A stretch of DNA of 61,166 nt. Source: CAKSNH01 sp964422725. Its GTDB lineage: Bacteria; Bacillota; Clostridia; UBA1381. The notes under the pieces are model-generated. The model was not told the DNA's origin, searched no databases, and worked only from the letters and a program-made list of their open reading frames with translations. The stretch covers positions 1 to 61,166 of the forward strand of contig CAYRCC010000009.1 in NCBI GenBank assembly GCA_964422725.1, read 5' to 3'. Below are positions 1-9,215 of this stretch, in pieces. Position 1 is the first letter of the stretch. Each line of letters starts with the position of its first letter. The position numbers and the translations under genes were made by a program.

Positions 1-60
1 TCCGCAGACAGCGAAACCTCTTCAAAAATTTTAAGCAAAACTAATAAGTCTACACACAAA

Positions 61-90
61 AAAGAGCATCGAATTGCGATGCTCTTTTTT
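61..90. terminator. Rho-independent terminator (bidirectional)
   Basis: An 8-bp GC-rich stem (GAGCATCG / CGATGCTC) around a short AATTG loop is flanked by A-rich sequence on the left and TTTTTT on the right, so it can act in both directions. It probably ends a gene lying beyond the left edge. Bases 1-60 hold only a possible C-terminal tail of that gene, in a frame that cannot be decided. Confidence 0.8.
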
Positions 91-184
91 GCGTGCGTGA
101 ACACGGTTTTTTGCGTTATAATGAAGCAGAGCGGATTTTGAAAACGGCTGTACAAAATTTCCGCGGATTACACGTGATTTTTAC

Positions 185-213
185 TTGAATTGCGCGTGAA
201 AAAATGATATAAT
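185..213 (+). promoter_or_regulatory. Sigma-A promoter for the recJ operon
   Basis: TTGAAT and TATAAT are separated by 17 bases, a near-consensus vegetative promoter. It lies 70 bases upstream of recJ and is the only strong promoter seen before the closely packed recJ-to-smpB run. Confidence 0.75.
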
Positions 214-282
214 ATTGTATTATATTTATTAAGGTGTAAAAGGTGGATTTATCGGTTTGAAGCACCGTGAACGGAGAAACAG

Positions 283-2022
283 ATGCGAGAAAAAATTTGG
301 GTTTATCATAACGAGCTGACTGAGGACGAAATTTTGAATTTGTCCGCAAGATTCGGTCTGCCGAGGGTGATAGCCGTGATATTGGCAAACAGAAAAATTA
401 ATACCGAGCTTGCGGTTAAAAATTATATTGTAAAGCCTATGAGCTGTATACACAATCCTATGCTTATGAAGGATATGCAAAAAGCGGCACAGCGATTGAA
501 AAGTGCGGTTGAAAAAAAGGAAAAAATCGTTATTTACGGTGATTATGATGTTGACGGGATAACGTCGACATCACTGCTGTATATGTTTTTAACCTCGCTC
601 GGAGCTGACGTTTCGTATTATATTCCCGACCGTATAGGTGAGGGTTACGGGATAAATATAATGGCGATAAATAAGCTGATAAAGGAAAAAACGGATTTGG
701 TTGTTACGGTTGACTGCGGTATTACGGCGGTTGGCGAGGCTGAGTTTGCAAGACTCGCCGGACTCGATATGATAATAACCGACCATCACACCTGCAAGGA
801 AAAAATACCGAATGCATTCGCTGTGGTAAATCCCAAACAGCCGGACTGTGAGTATCCGTTTAAGGAACTTTCGGGTGTCGGGGTGGCGTTTAAACTGGTT
901 CTTGCCGTAACGATGGAAATGGGGGGCAGTACCAACGAATGTTTCAGGAAGTACTGCGATATTGCCGCTATAGGTACTATTGCCGATGTTGTACCGCTTA
1001 CGGACGAAAACAGAGTGATAGTGGACAGAGGACTTCAGCGGCTTGCCGATACGAACCTTGTCGGAGTGAAAATGATATTTGAGATTGCCGGAGTTTTGGG
1101 AAAACCTATTACCGGCGATACGGTTGCATTTGCACTGTCGCCTAGACTCAATGCCGCCGGCAGACTGGGCAGTGCGCAGACGGCTGTGGAGCTTATGCTC
1201 GAAACTGACGAAAAGAAAGCATACGAAACGGCACTGCGCCTTAACGAGGACAACAGAAAACGTCAGCTCACCGAACAGGAAATTTTTAACGATGCCATGG
1301 CTATGATACGGCAAGATAAGGATTTTGAAAAGAAAAAAGTTATCGTGCTTGCAAAAGAGGGCTGGCATCACGGGGTAATCGGAATAGTTGCCTCAAGGAT
1401 AAACGACAGATTTTATAAGCCGTGTATTTTGATAACTTACGAAAACGGTGTCGGAAAGGGTTCGGGGAGAAGTATAGCCGGATTTAATCTGTTTGATGCA
1501 CTCAGTGCGGTGAGTGATGATTTGGTAGACTTCGGCGGACACGCAATTGCCGCCGGCTTGAGCATTAATACGGATAAACTTGCGGATTTTGAAAAGGATA
1601 TAAATGATTATGCAAAAAAGGTTTTAAAGCCTGAGGATATGATACCGCATATTACGGTTGATACACGGATATCGCCGTTTGATGTAACATTGGAGAATGC
1701 GAAAATGTTGTTAAAGCTTGAGCCGTACGGTATGGGGAACCGCAAACCGGTATTTTCGATTAACGGAGTGAAAATAGCTTATATATCACAGATGGGCAAC
1801 GAAAATAAACACCTAAGACTGCGCCTTGTGTCGCAGAATAAATATATCAATGCGGTAGGCTTTGGTATGGGCGAATATTTTGACAGCTTTAAAACAGATG
1901 ACACTGTTGATATTGCATTTATGATGGAGGTAAATTGCTATCAGGGTATGGAGCAGGTACAGGTGAGATTGCTGGATATGAAAATGCACAGCGAGGATTG
2001 TCAGTGCGGCGAAATGGAGTGA
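283..2022 (+). CDS. recJ: Single-stranded-DNA-specific exonuclease RecJ
   Basis: RecJ degrades single-stranded DNA 5' to 3' in the cytoplasm, in recombinational repair and mismatch repair. The 579-residue protein carries the DHH-superfamily signatures in order: GDYDVDG at about 86-92, DCG at 144-146 and DHH at 167-169, which together bind the catalytic metals. The DHHA1 part follows, with RLNAAGR near 290 and a GGH motif near 425, then a C-terminal OB-type domain. Length is normal for the compact Firmicutes form. The ATG has a GGAG eight bases before it. It is the first gene of a plus-strand run, and relA starts four bases after its stop, which suggests co-transcription and coupling. Nothing in the sequence looks broken. 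Confidence 0.95.
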   Translation: MREKIWVYHNELTEDEILNLSARFGLPRVIAVILANRKINTELAVKNYIVKPMSCIHNPMLMKDMQKAAQRLKSAVEKKEKIVIYGDYDVDGITSTSLLYMFLTSLGADVSYYIPDRIGEGYGINIMAINKLIKEKTDLVVTVDCGITAVGEAEFARLAGLDMIITDHHTCKEKIPNAFAVVNPKQPDCEYPFKELSGVGVAFKLVLAVTMEMGGSTNECFRKYCDIAAIGTIADVVPLTDENRVIVDRGLQRLADTNLVGVKMIFEIAGVLGKPITGDTVAFALSPRLNAAGRLGSAQTAVELMLETDEKKAYETALRLNEDNRKRQLTEQEIFNDAMAMIRQDKDFEKKKVIVLAKEGWHHGVIGIVASRINDRFYKPCILITYENGVGKGSGRSIAGFNLFDALSAVSDDLVDFGGHAIAAGLSINTDKLADFEKDINDYAKKVLKPEDMIPHITVDTRISPFDVTLENAKMLLKLEPYGMGNRKPVFSINGVKIAYISQMGNENKHLRLRLVSQNKYINAVGFGMGEYFDSFKTDDTVDIAFMMEVNCYQGMEQVQVRLLDMKMHSEDCQCGEME

Positions 2023-2026
2023 TAAT

Positions 2027-4294
2027 ATGGATAAGAACACAAAAAGCGATGAAGTAATTCCCGAAAAAGTGAGCAGTGAACAGAAGAAAGAATATGTGCC
2101 GATAGACACCGATGCGGTTGTGGAAAAAATAATCGAAAAGGTTAAAACATACAGTCCGAACGCAAATATTGACGATATACGGGTTGCGTATAAATTGGCA
2201 AAGTCGGCGCACGACGGGCAGTTTCGGCGCTCCGGTGCACCGTATATCGAGCATCCTGTAGCGATTGCCGAAATTGCGGCGGAGCTGTCGCTTGACCCTA
2301 CCGCGATTGCGGCGGGACTTTTGCATGATGTGGTTGAGGATACGCATTATACATACGAGGATATAAAAAATCTGTTCGGACAGCAGACCGCCGAGTTGGT
2401 TGACGGTGTCACAAAGCTTGCAAAACTGCAGTACAATACGCACGAAGAACAGCAGGTGGAAAATTTAAGAAAAATGTTTTTGGCGATGGCAAAGGATATA
2501 AGGGTTGTTATAATCAAGCTTATAGACAGACTGCATAATATGCGTACGCTGAAATATATGTCGCCGGCAAAACAGCTGGAAAAAGCCAAAGAAACGCTTG
2601 AGGTTTATGCACCGCTTGCGCACAGACTGGGTATGTCTAAGATAAAGATTGAGCTTGAGGATTTATCGCTGAAATATCTTGATCCGGTTGCGTATGAGGA
2701 AATTCGCGTGGGAATTAACCAGAAGAAAAAAGAGCGCGAGGAGTATATCGAAAGCATAATACAAACATTGACCGAAAAACTGGACGAAATGAACGTAAAA
2801 TGCCAGGTTACGGGCAGGGCGAAGCATTTTTACAGCATATTCAGAAAAATGTACGCTCAGAACAAAACGCTTGACGAGCTGTACGATTTGTTTGCGGTGC
2901 GAATAATTGTCGATACGGTTGCCGACTGCTATGCAATACTGGGTATGGTACACGAGATGTATACGCCGGTGCCGATGCGTTTTAAGGACTATATCGCAAT
3001 GCCTAAGCCGAATATGTATCAGTCACTGCACACAACGGTTATAGGACCTAACGGTGTGCCGTTTGAAATACAGATAAGAACGTGGGAAATGCATAAGGTT
3101 GCCGAGGAAGGTATAGCGGCGCATTGGAAGTATAAAGAGGGCGTGTCTGGCGTTACCGATATGGATTCAAAGCTTGAATGGGTACGTCAGCTGTTGGAAA
3201 CTCAGATTGACATTATTGATACGGACGATTTTTTAAACACATTGAAAATCGACCTTTTTGCCGACGAGGTTTTTGTGTTTACACCTAACGGCAAAGTAAT
3301 AAGTCTGCCGGCTAAGAGTACGGTTATAGACTTTGCGTTTGCGATACATTCGGCTATCGGCTACAAAATGAGCGGTGCTAAGGTAAACGGCAAAATCGTC
3401 AATAACGATTATCAGCTGCAAAACGGTGAAATTGTGGAAATTATGACATCGTCAAGCATACACGGTCCGAGCCGTGACTGGCTGAAAATAGTAAAAACAT
3501 CTCAGGCGAAAAACAAAATCAATCAATGGTTCAAGAAAGAGTGCCGCGATGAAAATATAGAGCACGGCAAAGATTTGATAGAAAAAGAACTGCGCCGTTT
3601 CGGATTTACGCACGCACAGCTGTTTAACCCCGAATGGGTGGAGCATCTGCTCAGACGATATACATTCAATTCTATCGAGGATTTGTACGCCGGAGTGGGT
3701 TACGGCGGCTTGACGGCGCAGAAAGTTGTGTTAAGACTGCGCGATGAGTATATAAAGAAAAAACGCGAGGACGAAAAGAAAAACAGCCTGAATGCGGTTG
3801 TTGACACGCCGCCACAAAAAAACGAACACCGTCACAGCAGTCACGGTGTGATTGTGGAAGGACTTGACAACTGTCTTGTAAGATTAGCGCGCTGCTGCAA
3901 CCCTGTGCCGGGCGACACAATAAAAGGCTTTATAACCAAGGGCAGAGGAGTGTCGGTGCATAGGGCGGATTGTCCGAATATGCGGGACTCGGCACTGAGC
4001 GATGAAGATAAGAAAAGGTTTATCAAGGTATCTTGGGAAAGTTCGGAAAATGCGGGGTATGTTACAACCATACAGGTTGAAGTGTATGACCGCGACGGGC
4101 TGCTTGTTGAGATAAGCTCGGTTATTGCGGACCTTAAAATTTCGTGTAAGTCGATAAACGCGCGTGTAAATAAAAAAGGAATTGCGGTAATATCGCTGGG
4201 ACTTGAAATTAAGGGTAAAAGCGACCTTGACAGAGTCAGCAAGCGGATAAAGCAGATGCAGGGAATTATTGAAGTGACGAGAACGTCTAATTAG
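2027..4294 (+). CDS. relA: Bifunctional (p)ppGpp synthetase/hydrolase (RSH)
   Basis: This long RelA/SpoT homologue makes and destroys the alarmone (p)ppGpp. The 755 residues show an HD hydrolase domain with EHP at 75-77 and HDVVEDT at 100-106, so the hydrolase site looks intact. A synthetase domain follows with YQSLHTTV near 330, then a TGS domain at about 405-470, a Cys-containing RIS region with CCNPVPGD near 625, and a C-terminal ACT domain. The full set matches the Rel type that is usually the sole long RSH of Firmicutes. In many Firmicutes the neighbour is dtd. Here it sits between recJ and the yaaA-recF block, with gaps of 4 and 9 bases. The symbol follows common usage; rel or rsh would be equally valid. 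Confidence 0.95.
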   Translation: MDKNTKSDEVIPEKVSSEQKKEYVPIDTDAVVEKIIEKVKTYSPNANIDDIRVAYKLAKSAHDGQFRRSGAPYIEHPVAIAEIAAELSLDPTAIAAGLLHDVVEDTHYTYEDIKNLFGQQTAELVDGVTKLAKLQYNTHEEQQVENLRKMFLAMAKDIRVVIIKLIDRLHNMRTLKYMSPAKQLEKAKETLEVYAPLAHRLGMSKIKIELEDLSLKYLDPVAYEEIRVGINQKKKEREEYIESIIQTLTEKLDEMNVKCQVTGRAKHFYSIFRKMYAQNKTLDELYDLFAVRIIVDTVADCYAILGMVHEMYTPVPMRFKDYIAMPKPNMYQSLHTTVIGPNGVPFEIQIRTWEMHKVAEEGIAAHWKYKEGVSGVTDMDSKLEWVRQLLETQIDIIDTDDFLNTLKIDLFADEVFVFTPNGKVISLPAKSTVIDFAFAIHSAIGYKMSGAKVNGKIVNNDYQLQNGEIVEIMTSSSIHGPSRDWLKIVKTSQAKNKINQWFKKECRDENIEHGKDLIEKELRRFGFTHAQLFNPEWVEHLLRRYTFNSIEDLYAGVGYGGLTAQKVVLRLRDEYIKKKREDEKKNSLNAVVDTPPQKNEHRHSSHGVIVEGLDNCLVRLARCCNPVPGDTIKGFITKGRGVSVHRADCPNMRDSALSDEDKKRFIKVSWESSENAGYVTTIQVEVYDRDGLLVEISSVIADLKISCKSINARVNKKGIAVISLGLEIKGKSDLDRVSKRIKQMQGIIEVTRTSN

Positions 4295-4303
4295 GAGGCA
4301 GAT

Positions 4304-4534
4304 ATGCAGACAGAGAATATTGCAATCAGAACAGAATTTATTAAATTGGATCAGCTTTTGAAGTTTTCGGGGATTGCCGAGTCGGGGGCAGATGCAAAGG
4401 ATATGATATTGTCGGAAATGGTGCTTGTGAACGGGGAAGTATGCACTATGCGCGGTAAGAAAATCCGCGGCGGTGACGAGGTTTTGCTTGAATTTGAGGA
4501 CGGACAGTATAAAATCATAGTAGAGAATGAATAG
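4304..4534 (+). CDS. yaaA: S4-domain RNA-binding protein YaaA
   Basis: A 76-residue protein consisting almost entirely of one S4 RNA-binding fold: FIKLDQLLKFSGIAESG is the first helix pair, and VLVNGEV followed by KIRGGDEV is the typical S4 turn. In Bacillus and relatives this small protein lies between dnaN and recF and is linked to ribosome assembly. Here it keeps its place directly before recF (2-base gap), but dnaA and dnaN are not in the window. AGGAGG lies shortly before the ATG, overlapping the end of relA's untranslated spacer. Confidence 0.9.
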   Translation: MQTENIAIRTEFIKLDQLLKFSGIAESGADAKDMILSEMVLVNGEVCTMRGKKIRGGDEVLLEFEDGQYKIIVENE

Positions 4535-4536
4535 AA

Positions 4537-5634
4537 ATGAATATTAATTCGCTTATATTAACCGATTTCAGAAATTATGAAAAAGAAAAGATAGAATTTT
4601 CACCCTATACAAACATAATCTACGGCAATAACGCACAGGGAAAGACCAATCTTTTGGAGGCTGTGTCTATGCTTTCGCACGGGAGAAGCAGCCGCGCAAA
4701 GTCTGACAGGGAGCTTATAAGGTTCGGCGAACAGCGTGCGTGTATCGAGGCAGAGCTTGAGAGCGGAGTGCGTGTGCATAGCGTGTGTATGAGGGTTTTG
4801 AAAAACGGCAAAAAGCAGATTAAGGTCAATGATGTGCCGATTGCAAAGCTGAGTATGCTTATGAATTATTTCAATACGGTTATGTTTTCACCGGAGGATT
4901 TGGATTTGATAAAGGGTTCGCCGTCGGTGCGCAGACGGTTTCTGGATTTGGCAATAAGTCAAATGCTTACCGGATATCTGAGTACGCTTATCGAATATTC
5001 AAAGGCACTTGTTCAGAAAAACAGTATGCTTAAACAGCTGCGCGCACACGGCAAAACGAGTGACGAACTGCTTTCGGTGTGGAACGCACAGCTTTGCAGA
5101 ACCGGAGTAAAGCTGATGAAGTACAGAAAGGATTTTATCGGTAAGCTGAACTGTTTTGCCGAGGACATACATTCACAAATAAGTATGGAAAAGCTTGTAA
5201 TAGCATATGCGCCGAGTATGGATTATACCGAGTGTGACGAAAAGACGGCGTATGAGCGTATGCTCGGAAAGCTTGAGGAAAATCAGCGGCGTGAGATAGA
5301 AAACGGTGCCTCGCTTTACGGCGTACACCGTGATGACATTAAAATTATGATTAACGGCAACGATGCAAAGATGTTCGCCTCACAGGGACAGCAGCGTACA
5401 GCGGTGCTCAGCATGATAATGGCACAGACGGAATATATATATTCCGTCAAGGACGAATACCCTGTTTTACTGCTTGACGATATAATGAGTGAGCTTGACA
5501 AGAGCCGCAGGGCGTTTTTGTCACAGCGGATAAAGGATAAACAGGTGCTTATAACCTGTACCGATGCCGATTTGGTGAATACATCGGACAATGTACGTTT
5601 ATTTGAAGTGAAAAACGGAAAAATTATATTTTGA
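4537..5634 (+). CDS. recF: DNA replication and repair protein RecF
   Basis: RecF is an SMC-like ATPase that loads RecA at single-strand gaps together with RecO and RecR. The 365 residues begin with the RecF signature (LTDFRNYEK) and a Walker A motif GNNAQGKTN at 30-38. An ABC-type signature region (SQGQQRTAVLSM) lies near 288, and Walker B LLLDDIMSELD near 310. Length is typical. The start ATG follows the yaaA stop by two bases. Together with yaaA and remB it preserves the recF part of the ancestral replication-origin cluster. Confidence 0.96.
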   Translation: MNINSLILTDFRNYEKEKIEFSPYTNIIYGNNAQGKTNLLEAVSMLSHGRSSRAKSDRELIRFGEQRACIEAELESGVRVHSVCMRVLKNGKKQIKVNDVPIAKLSMLMNYFNTVMFSPEDLDLIKGSPSVRRRFLDLAISQMLTGYLSTLIEYSKALVQKNSMLKQLRAHGKTSDELLSVWNAQLCRTGVKLMKYRKDFIGKLNCFAEDIHSQISMEKLVIAYAPSMDYTECDEKTAYERMLGKLEENQRREIENGASLYGVHRDDIKIMINGNDAKMFASQGQQRTAVLSMIMAQTEYIYSVKDEYPVLLLDDIMSELDKSRRAFLSQRIKDKQVLITCTDADLVNTSDNVRLFEVKNGKIIF

Positions 5635-5652
5635 AGGGCGTGACTTAGTGAT

Positions 5653-5916
5653 ATGTTTTTGCATTTGGGCGGCGAAGAAATTGTAAAGAAAAGGGATATT
5701 GTCGCAATATTTGATATGGATAATACAACGGTTTCAAAATCAAGCCGCAAATTTTTGGCATATGCACAGGAGCGCGGAATTGTCGTAAATGTATCCGAGG
5801 AGTTGCCGAAGTCGTATATTGTGACGTGCTCGGAGGGTAAAGATAAGGTATACATATCGTCAATATCGGCGGCAACGCTTATGAAACGCGCACAGGGAAA
5901 AAATGTATTGGTATAA
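5653..5916 (+). CDS. remB: Extracellular matrix regulator RemB (DUF370 family)
   Basis: An 87-residue DUF370-type protein starting MFLHLGGEEIV. It matches the small RemB (YaaB) protein that lies between recF and gyrB in Bacillus subtilis. There RemA/RemB act in transcriptional control of biofilm matrix genes; RemA is an established DNA-binding activator and RemB is less well understood. The recF-remB-gyrB order is exactly kept. The ribosome binding site is weak and somewhat distant. Its targets in this organism cannot be read from the sequence. Confidence 0.85.
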   Translation: MFLHLGGEEIVKKRDIVAIFDMDNTTVSKSSRKFLAYAQERGIVVNVSEELPKSYIVTCSEGKDKVYISSISAATLMKRAQGKNVLV

Positions 5917-5961
5917 TAATGCTTTAATATAGATAAAACGCTATGACGGAGGAATGTAAGA

Positions 5962-7899
5962 ATGTTGGAAAATGAATTTGACAATAAGGTAGAAAGCACA
6001 TATGACGAAAGTCAGATACAGGTGCTTGAGGGACTTGATGCCGTAAGAAAACGTCCGGGTATGTATATCGGTTCGACATCGGCGGCGGGACTGCACCATC
6101 TGGTGTATGAAATTGTGGACAACTCTATTGACGAAGCACTTGCCGGTTACTGCGACAAGATTATCGTGGATATTAACGAGGACAATTCCGTAACCGTAAC
6201 GGATAACGGACGCGGTATCCCTGTGGGAATACACCCGCAAATGGGAATTTCCACGCTTGAGGTTGTGCTTACGGTACTGCACGCCGGCGGTAAGTTCGGC
6301 GGCGGAGGATATAAGGTGTCAGGCGGTTTGCACGGTGTGGGTTCGTCGGTTGTAAACGCGCTTTCGGAGTGGCTTGAGGTTGAGGTGTCGGACGGCAGAA
6401 ACGTTCATTATCAGAAGTATGAACGCGGCAAGCCGCTCGGACCTGTGAAAATTATAGGCGATACCGAAAAAACGGGTACAAAAATCACTTTTAAGCCGGA
6501 CGGCGAGGTGTTTGAAACTCTTATATTTGACCGTGACGTGCTTTTGAAAAGACTGCGCGAACAGGCATTTTTGAACAAGGGTGTGCGCATAGTGTTTACG
6601 GATAAGCGCTGTGAACAGCCCGTAACGGACGATTTGCATTTTGAGGGCGGTATAAAGGAGTTTGTGAAGTATATTAACCGTAATAAAGAGGTATTGCACG
6701 ATGATGTTATATATTTTGAGGCAGAGCGTGAGGATATGATGGTTGAGGTGGCTATGCAGTACACCACGTCATATAACAGCAGTACGATTTTGAGCTTTGC
6801 AAACAATATACACACAAACGACGGCGGTACACACGAAACAGGTTTTAAGTCGGGATTGACACGCGTGATAAACGCTTATGCGGAAAAGTATAATTTTGCT
6901 TTGAAGGACAGAAAGTATTCCGGCGACGAAACGCGTGACGGTTTGACGGCGATTATCAGCGTAAAGGTACAGGAGGCGCAGTTTGAGGGACAGACTAAGG
7001 CGAAGCTTGGCAACAGCGAGGCGCGTAACTTGGTGGAAAATGCGCTGAACGATAGACTGAGCCGATTTTTTGAGGAAAATCCGAAAGTGGCAAAGCTGAT
7101 AATGGAAGTGGTTCAGAGTGCGGCAAGGTCTAACGAGGCGGCGAGAAAAGCAAGAGAAACCGTAAGAAAAGGTTCTCTCGGCGGCGGACTTTCACTGCCG
7201 GGTAAGCTTGCTGACTGCTCGGAGAAAAACAATGAATTTACAGAGCTTTATATCGTCGAGGGAGATTCTGCCGGCGGTTCGGCAAAGAGCGGAAGAAACA
7301 GACGTTTTCAGGCTATACTGTCGCTTTGGGGTAAGATGCTGAATGTAGAAAAGTCAAGGGTTGACAAGGTTTACGGCAATGATAAGCTGGTTCCGGTAAT
7401 TGCGGCAATCGGTGCGGGTATCGGTGCGGAGTTTGACATAGAGAAAATAAGGTACGATAAAATAATAATTATGGCAGATGCCGACGTTGACGGTGCGCAT
7501 ATCAGAACGCTTTTGCTTACGTTCTTTTTCAGATATATGCGTCCGCTTATTGAGGATGGACATGTGTATCTTGCACAGCCGCCGCTTTATAAAATTTTCA
7601 AGGGAAAGAATAAAAATTATTCGGAAATGTATGCGTTTTCGGACGAGGAACGCGACGAGTGTATGCTGAAAATGGGACCGACGGCTAAAATACAGCGCTA
7701 CAAGGGTCTTGGTGAGATGGACCCTCAGGAGCTTTGGGAAACGACAATGGATCCGGCAACGCGTACAATGCTGAAAGTTACTTTGGAAGATGCTATTGTG
7801 GCAGATCAGACGTTTACGGTGTTGATGGGAGATCAGGTTGAACCAAGACGTGAGTTTATTGAACAGAATGCAAAATATGTATCTAATTTGGATATATAA
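5962..7899 (+). CDS. gyrB: DNA gyrase subunit B
   Basis: GyrB is the ATPase subunit of gyrase, which introduces negative supercoils with GyrA. The 645-residue protein has the GHKL ATP site (DNGRGIPVGIH, then GGKFGGGGYKVSGGLHGVGS), the transducer domain, and the TOPRIM domain with EGDSAGGSAKSGR near 434 and DADVDGAHIRT near 510. The C-terminal QRYKGLGEM signature follows. GGAGG nine bases before the ATG fixes the start. gyrA, which often follows gyrB, is absent; smpB follows instead. The length is that of the usual Firmicutes GyrB, with no insertions. Confidence 0.97.
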   Translation: MLENEFDNKVESTYDESQIQVLEGLDAVRKRPGMYIGSTSAAGLHHLVYEIVDNSIDEALAGYCDKIIVDINEDNSVTVTDNGRGIPVGIHPQMGISTLEVVLTVLHAGGKFGGGGYKVSGGLHGVGSSVVNALSEWLEVEVSDGRNVHYQKYERGKPLGPVKIIGDTEKTGTKITFKPDGEVFETLIFDRDVLLKRLREQAFLNKGVRIVFTDKRCEQPVTDDLHFEGGIKEFVKYINRNKEVLHDDVIYFEAEREDMMVEVAMQYTTSYNSSTILSFANNIHTNDGGTHETGFKSGLTRVINAYAEKYNFALKDRKYSGDETRDGLTAIISVKVQEAQFEGQTKAKLGNSEARNLVENALNDRLSRFFEENPKVAKLIMEVVQSAARSNEAARKARETVRKGSLGGGLSLPGKLADCSEKNNEFTELYIVEGDSAGGSAKSGRNRRFQAILSLWGKMLNVEKSRVDKVYGNDKLVPVIAAIGAGIGAEFDIEKIRYDKIIIMADADVDGAHIRTLLLTFFFRYMRPLIEDGHVYLAQPPLYKIFKGKNKNYSEMYAFSDEERDECMLKMGPTAKIQRYKGLGEMDPQELWETTMDPATRTMLKVTLEDAIVADQTFTVLMGDQVEPRREFIEQNAKYVSNLDI

Positions 7900-7917
7900 T
7901 GTGAAAGGGGAGCTTTC

Positions 7918-8388
7918 ATGGCAGACAAAAAAACCGAAACAAAAACTTTGGCACAGAACAAAAAAGCAAGACACGACTATTTCATTTTGGAAACCTATGA
8001 GGCAGGCATAGAATTATTCGGTACTGAGGTTAAATCGGTCAGACAGGGTAAAGTGAATATGACGGATTCGTATGCTTCTATAGTAAACGGCGAGGTTATA
8101 TTAAAGGGTATGCATATAAGTCCTTATGAAATGGGGAATATATTCAATAAAGATCCGCTGCGTGAACGGCGGCTGCTTTTGCACAAAAGCGAAATACGTA
8201 AGCTGATAGGTCAGATAAAACAGGACGGTCATTCGCTTATACCGCTTTCGGTGTATTTGAAAGGTTCGCTTGTGAAGGTTTCTATTGCACTGGCAAAGGG
8301 TAAAAAATTGTATGATAAGCGTGACGATATAGCCAAAAAAGACGCAAAACGCAGTATGGACAGAGCGTTGAAGGAGCGCAACAGGTAA
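7918..8388 (+). CDS. smpB: SsrA-binding protein SmpB
   Basis: SmpB binds transfer-messenger RNA and delivers it to stalled ribosomes in trans-translation. The 156 residues show the family pattern: KKARHDYFILETYEAGIEL at about 19-37, GTEVKSVRQGKVN near 39-51, and a basic C-terminal tail (KKDAKRSMDRALKERNR) that would enter the mRNA channel. AAAGGGG precedes the ATG. I found no tmRNA gene next to it, although smpB is often near ssrA. rnr, another frequent neighbour, lies about 32 kb away on the same strand. Confidence 0.95.
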   Translation: MADKKTETKTLAQNKKARHDYFILETYEAGIELFGTEVKSVRQGKVNMTDSYASIVNGEVILKGMHISPYEMGNIFNKDPLRERRLLLHKSEIRKLIGQIKQDGHSLIPLSVYLKGSLVKVSIALAKGKKLYDKRDDIAKKDAKRSMDRALKERNR

Positions 8389-8439
8389 AAGGCTGTGCAT
8401 TGACGGCAGTTTTTGCGAATTTGTCGGGGAGGACGTAAA

Positions 8440-8928
8440 ATGGAGATAAGTATTAAGCGTGACGGTATAGTGTTAAAGGGCGATTTGATTAAGCCCGACG
8501 GCGTGCGGAAATGTCCGGCGGCGATAATTTTTCACGGTCTTATGAGCAGCCGCGGCAATGTACGGCACAATATGTTTGCGGATATAGCCGAAAATCTTGT
8601 AAAAAACAATATTGCGGCAATTAAATTCGATTTTGACGGTCACGGTGAAAGCGGCGGAGAGTTCTCGGATATGAATGTTTTCAGCGAGATACTCGATGCC
8701 GCGAAAATAGTGGATTTTGTGAGAAATTTGGAGTGGGTGACGGATATTTATATTGTCGGTCATTCACAGGGCGCACTGGTCGGCGGAATGATTGCCGGAT
8801 ATTACCGCGAATATATTAAAAAACTGGTAATGCTCGCGCCGGCGGCAACCATAAAAGACGATGCACTAAAGGTTCGTGCTTCGGTATACCGTATGATGAG
8901 TATAACATTCCTGAAAGTATTGAAATGA
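8440..8928 (+). CDS. Alpha/beta hydrolase, N-terminal fragment (frameshifted gene)
   Basis: N-terminal two thirds of a serine hydrolase of the alpha/beta fold, similar to the small cytoplasmic esterases of Clostridia. The ATG at 8440 is chosen because GGGGAGG lies just upstream; an in-frame TTG at 8413 lacks support. The fragment contains the oxyanion region FHGLMSSRG and the nucleophile elbow GHSQGALVGG, but it lacks the catalytic Asp and His. Family similarity stops at about 8871, after which the translation (VRASVYRMMSITF) looks like out-of-frame sequence up to the stop. The remaining family motifs continue in another frame, in the next entry. The ATGA overlap at 8925-8928 therefore only imitates translational coupling. 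Confidence 0.7.
   Translation: MEISIKRDGIVLKGDLIKPDGVRKCPAAIIFHGLMSSRGNVRHNMFADIAENLVKNNIAAIKFDFDGHGESGGEFSDMNVFSEILDAAKIVDFVRNLEWVTDIYIVGHSQGALVGGMIAGYYREYIKKLVMLAPAATIKDDALKVRASVYRMMSITFLKVLK
8861..8876 (+). other. Frameshift site in the alpha/beta hydrolase gene
   Basis: At 8869-8872 the sequence reads AAGG. Adding one G restores a single frame in which ...DDALKGSCFGIPYDEYN... runs on into the downstream fragment without a stop, giving an uninterrupted protein of about 252 residues. A lost base in a short G run is typical of a sequencing or assembly error, but a true mutation cannot be excluded. Confidence 0.75.
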
Positions 8929-9197
8929 CTGATGTTTACGGTGATAAATACAACATAGGCGGCTTGTATTTCAGAATTGCAAAGACACTGCCGATTTATG
9001 AAACAACGTCAAGATTTAAGGGTGAAACGCTGATTATACACGGTTCTGCCGATGAGGCGGTCGGGGTTGTCGGCTCTGAGCGGTACAACGAATGTATGGA
9101 AAATGTAACCTTGCGCATTATTGAGGGTGAAACCCACGGACTGGACAGTTTTTCGCTTGACAGCGTAATAAGCGATGTGGTTGAGTTTTTAAAGTGA
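8925..9197 (+). CDS. Alpha/beta hydrolase, C-terminal fragment (frameshifted gene)
   Basis: C-terminal part of the hydrolase whose N-terminal part ends at 8928. It holds the remaining two residues of the predicted Ser-Asp-His triad: the Asp in IIHGSADEAVG and the His in EGETHGLDSF. It has no ribosome binding site of its own and no independent function is expected. In the restored frame the protein also includes residues encoded at 8872-8924, upstream of this ATG. A terminator follows at 9216. Confidence 0.65.
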   Translation: MTDVYGDKYNIGGLYFRIAKTLPIYETTSRFKGETLIIHGSADEAVGVVGSERYNECMENVTLRIIEGETHGLDSFSLDSVISDVVEFLK

Positions 9198-9215
9198 TGA
9201 TATATTTTTTGAGTT

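Noticed and set aside
1..282. Replication origin near recF/gyrB
   Set aside because: No cluster of TTATCCACA-type DnaA boxes was seen in the left region or between these genes, and dnaA and dnaN are absent.
8389..8439. tmRNA (ssrA) next to smpB
   Set aside because: The gap is only 51 bases and neither it nor the next gaps contain the tmRNA ends or a tag-peptide reading frame.
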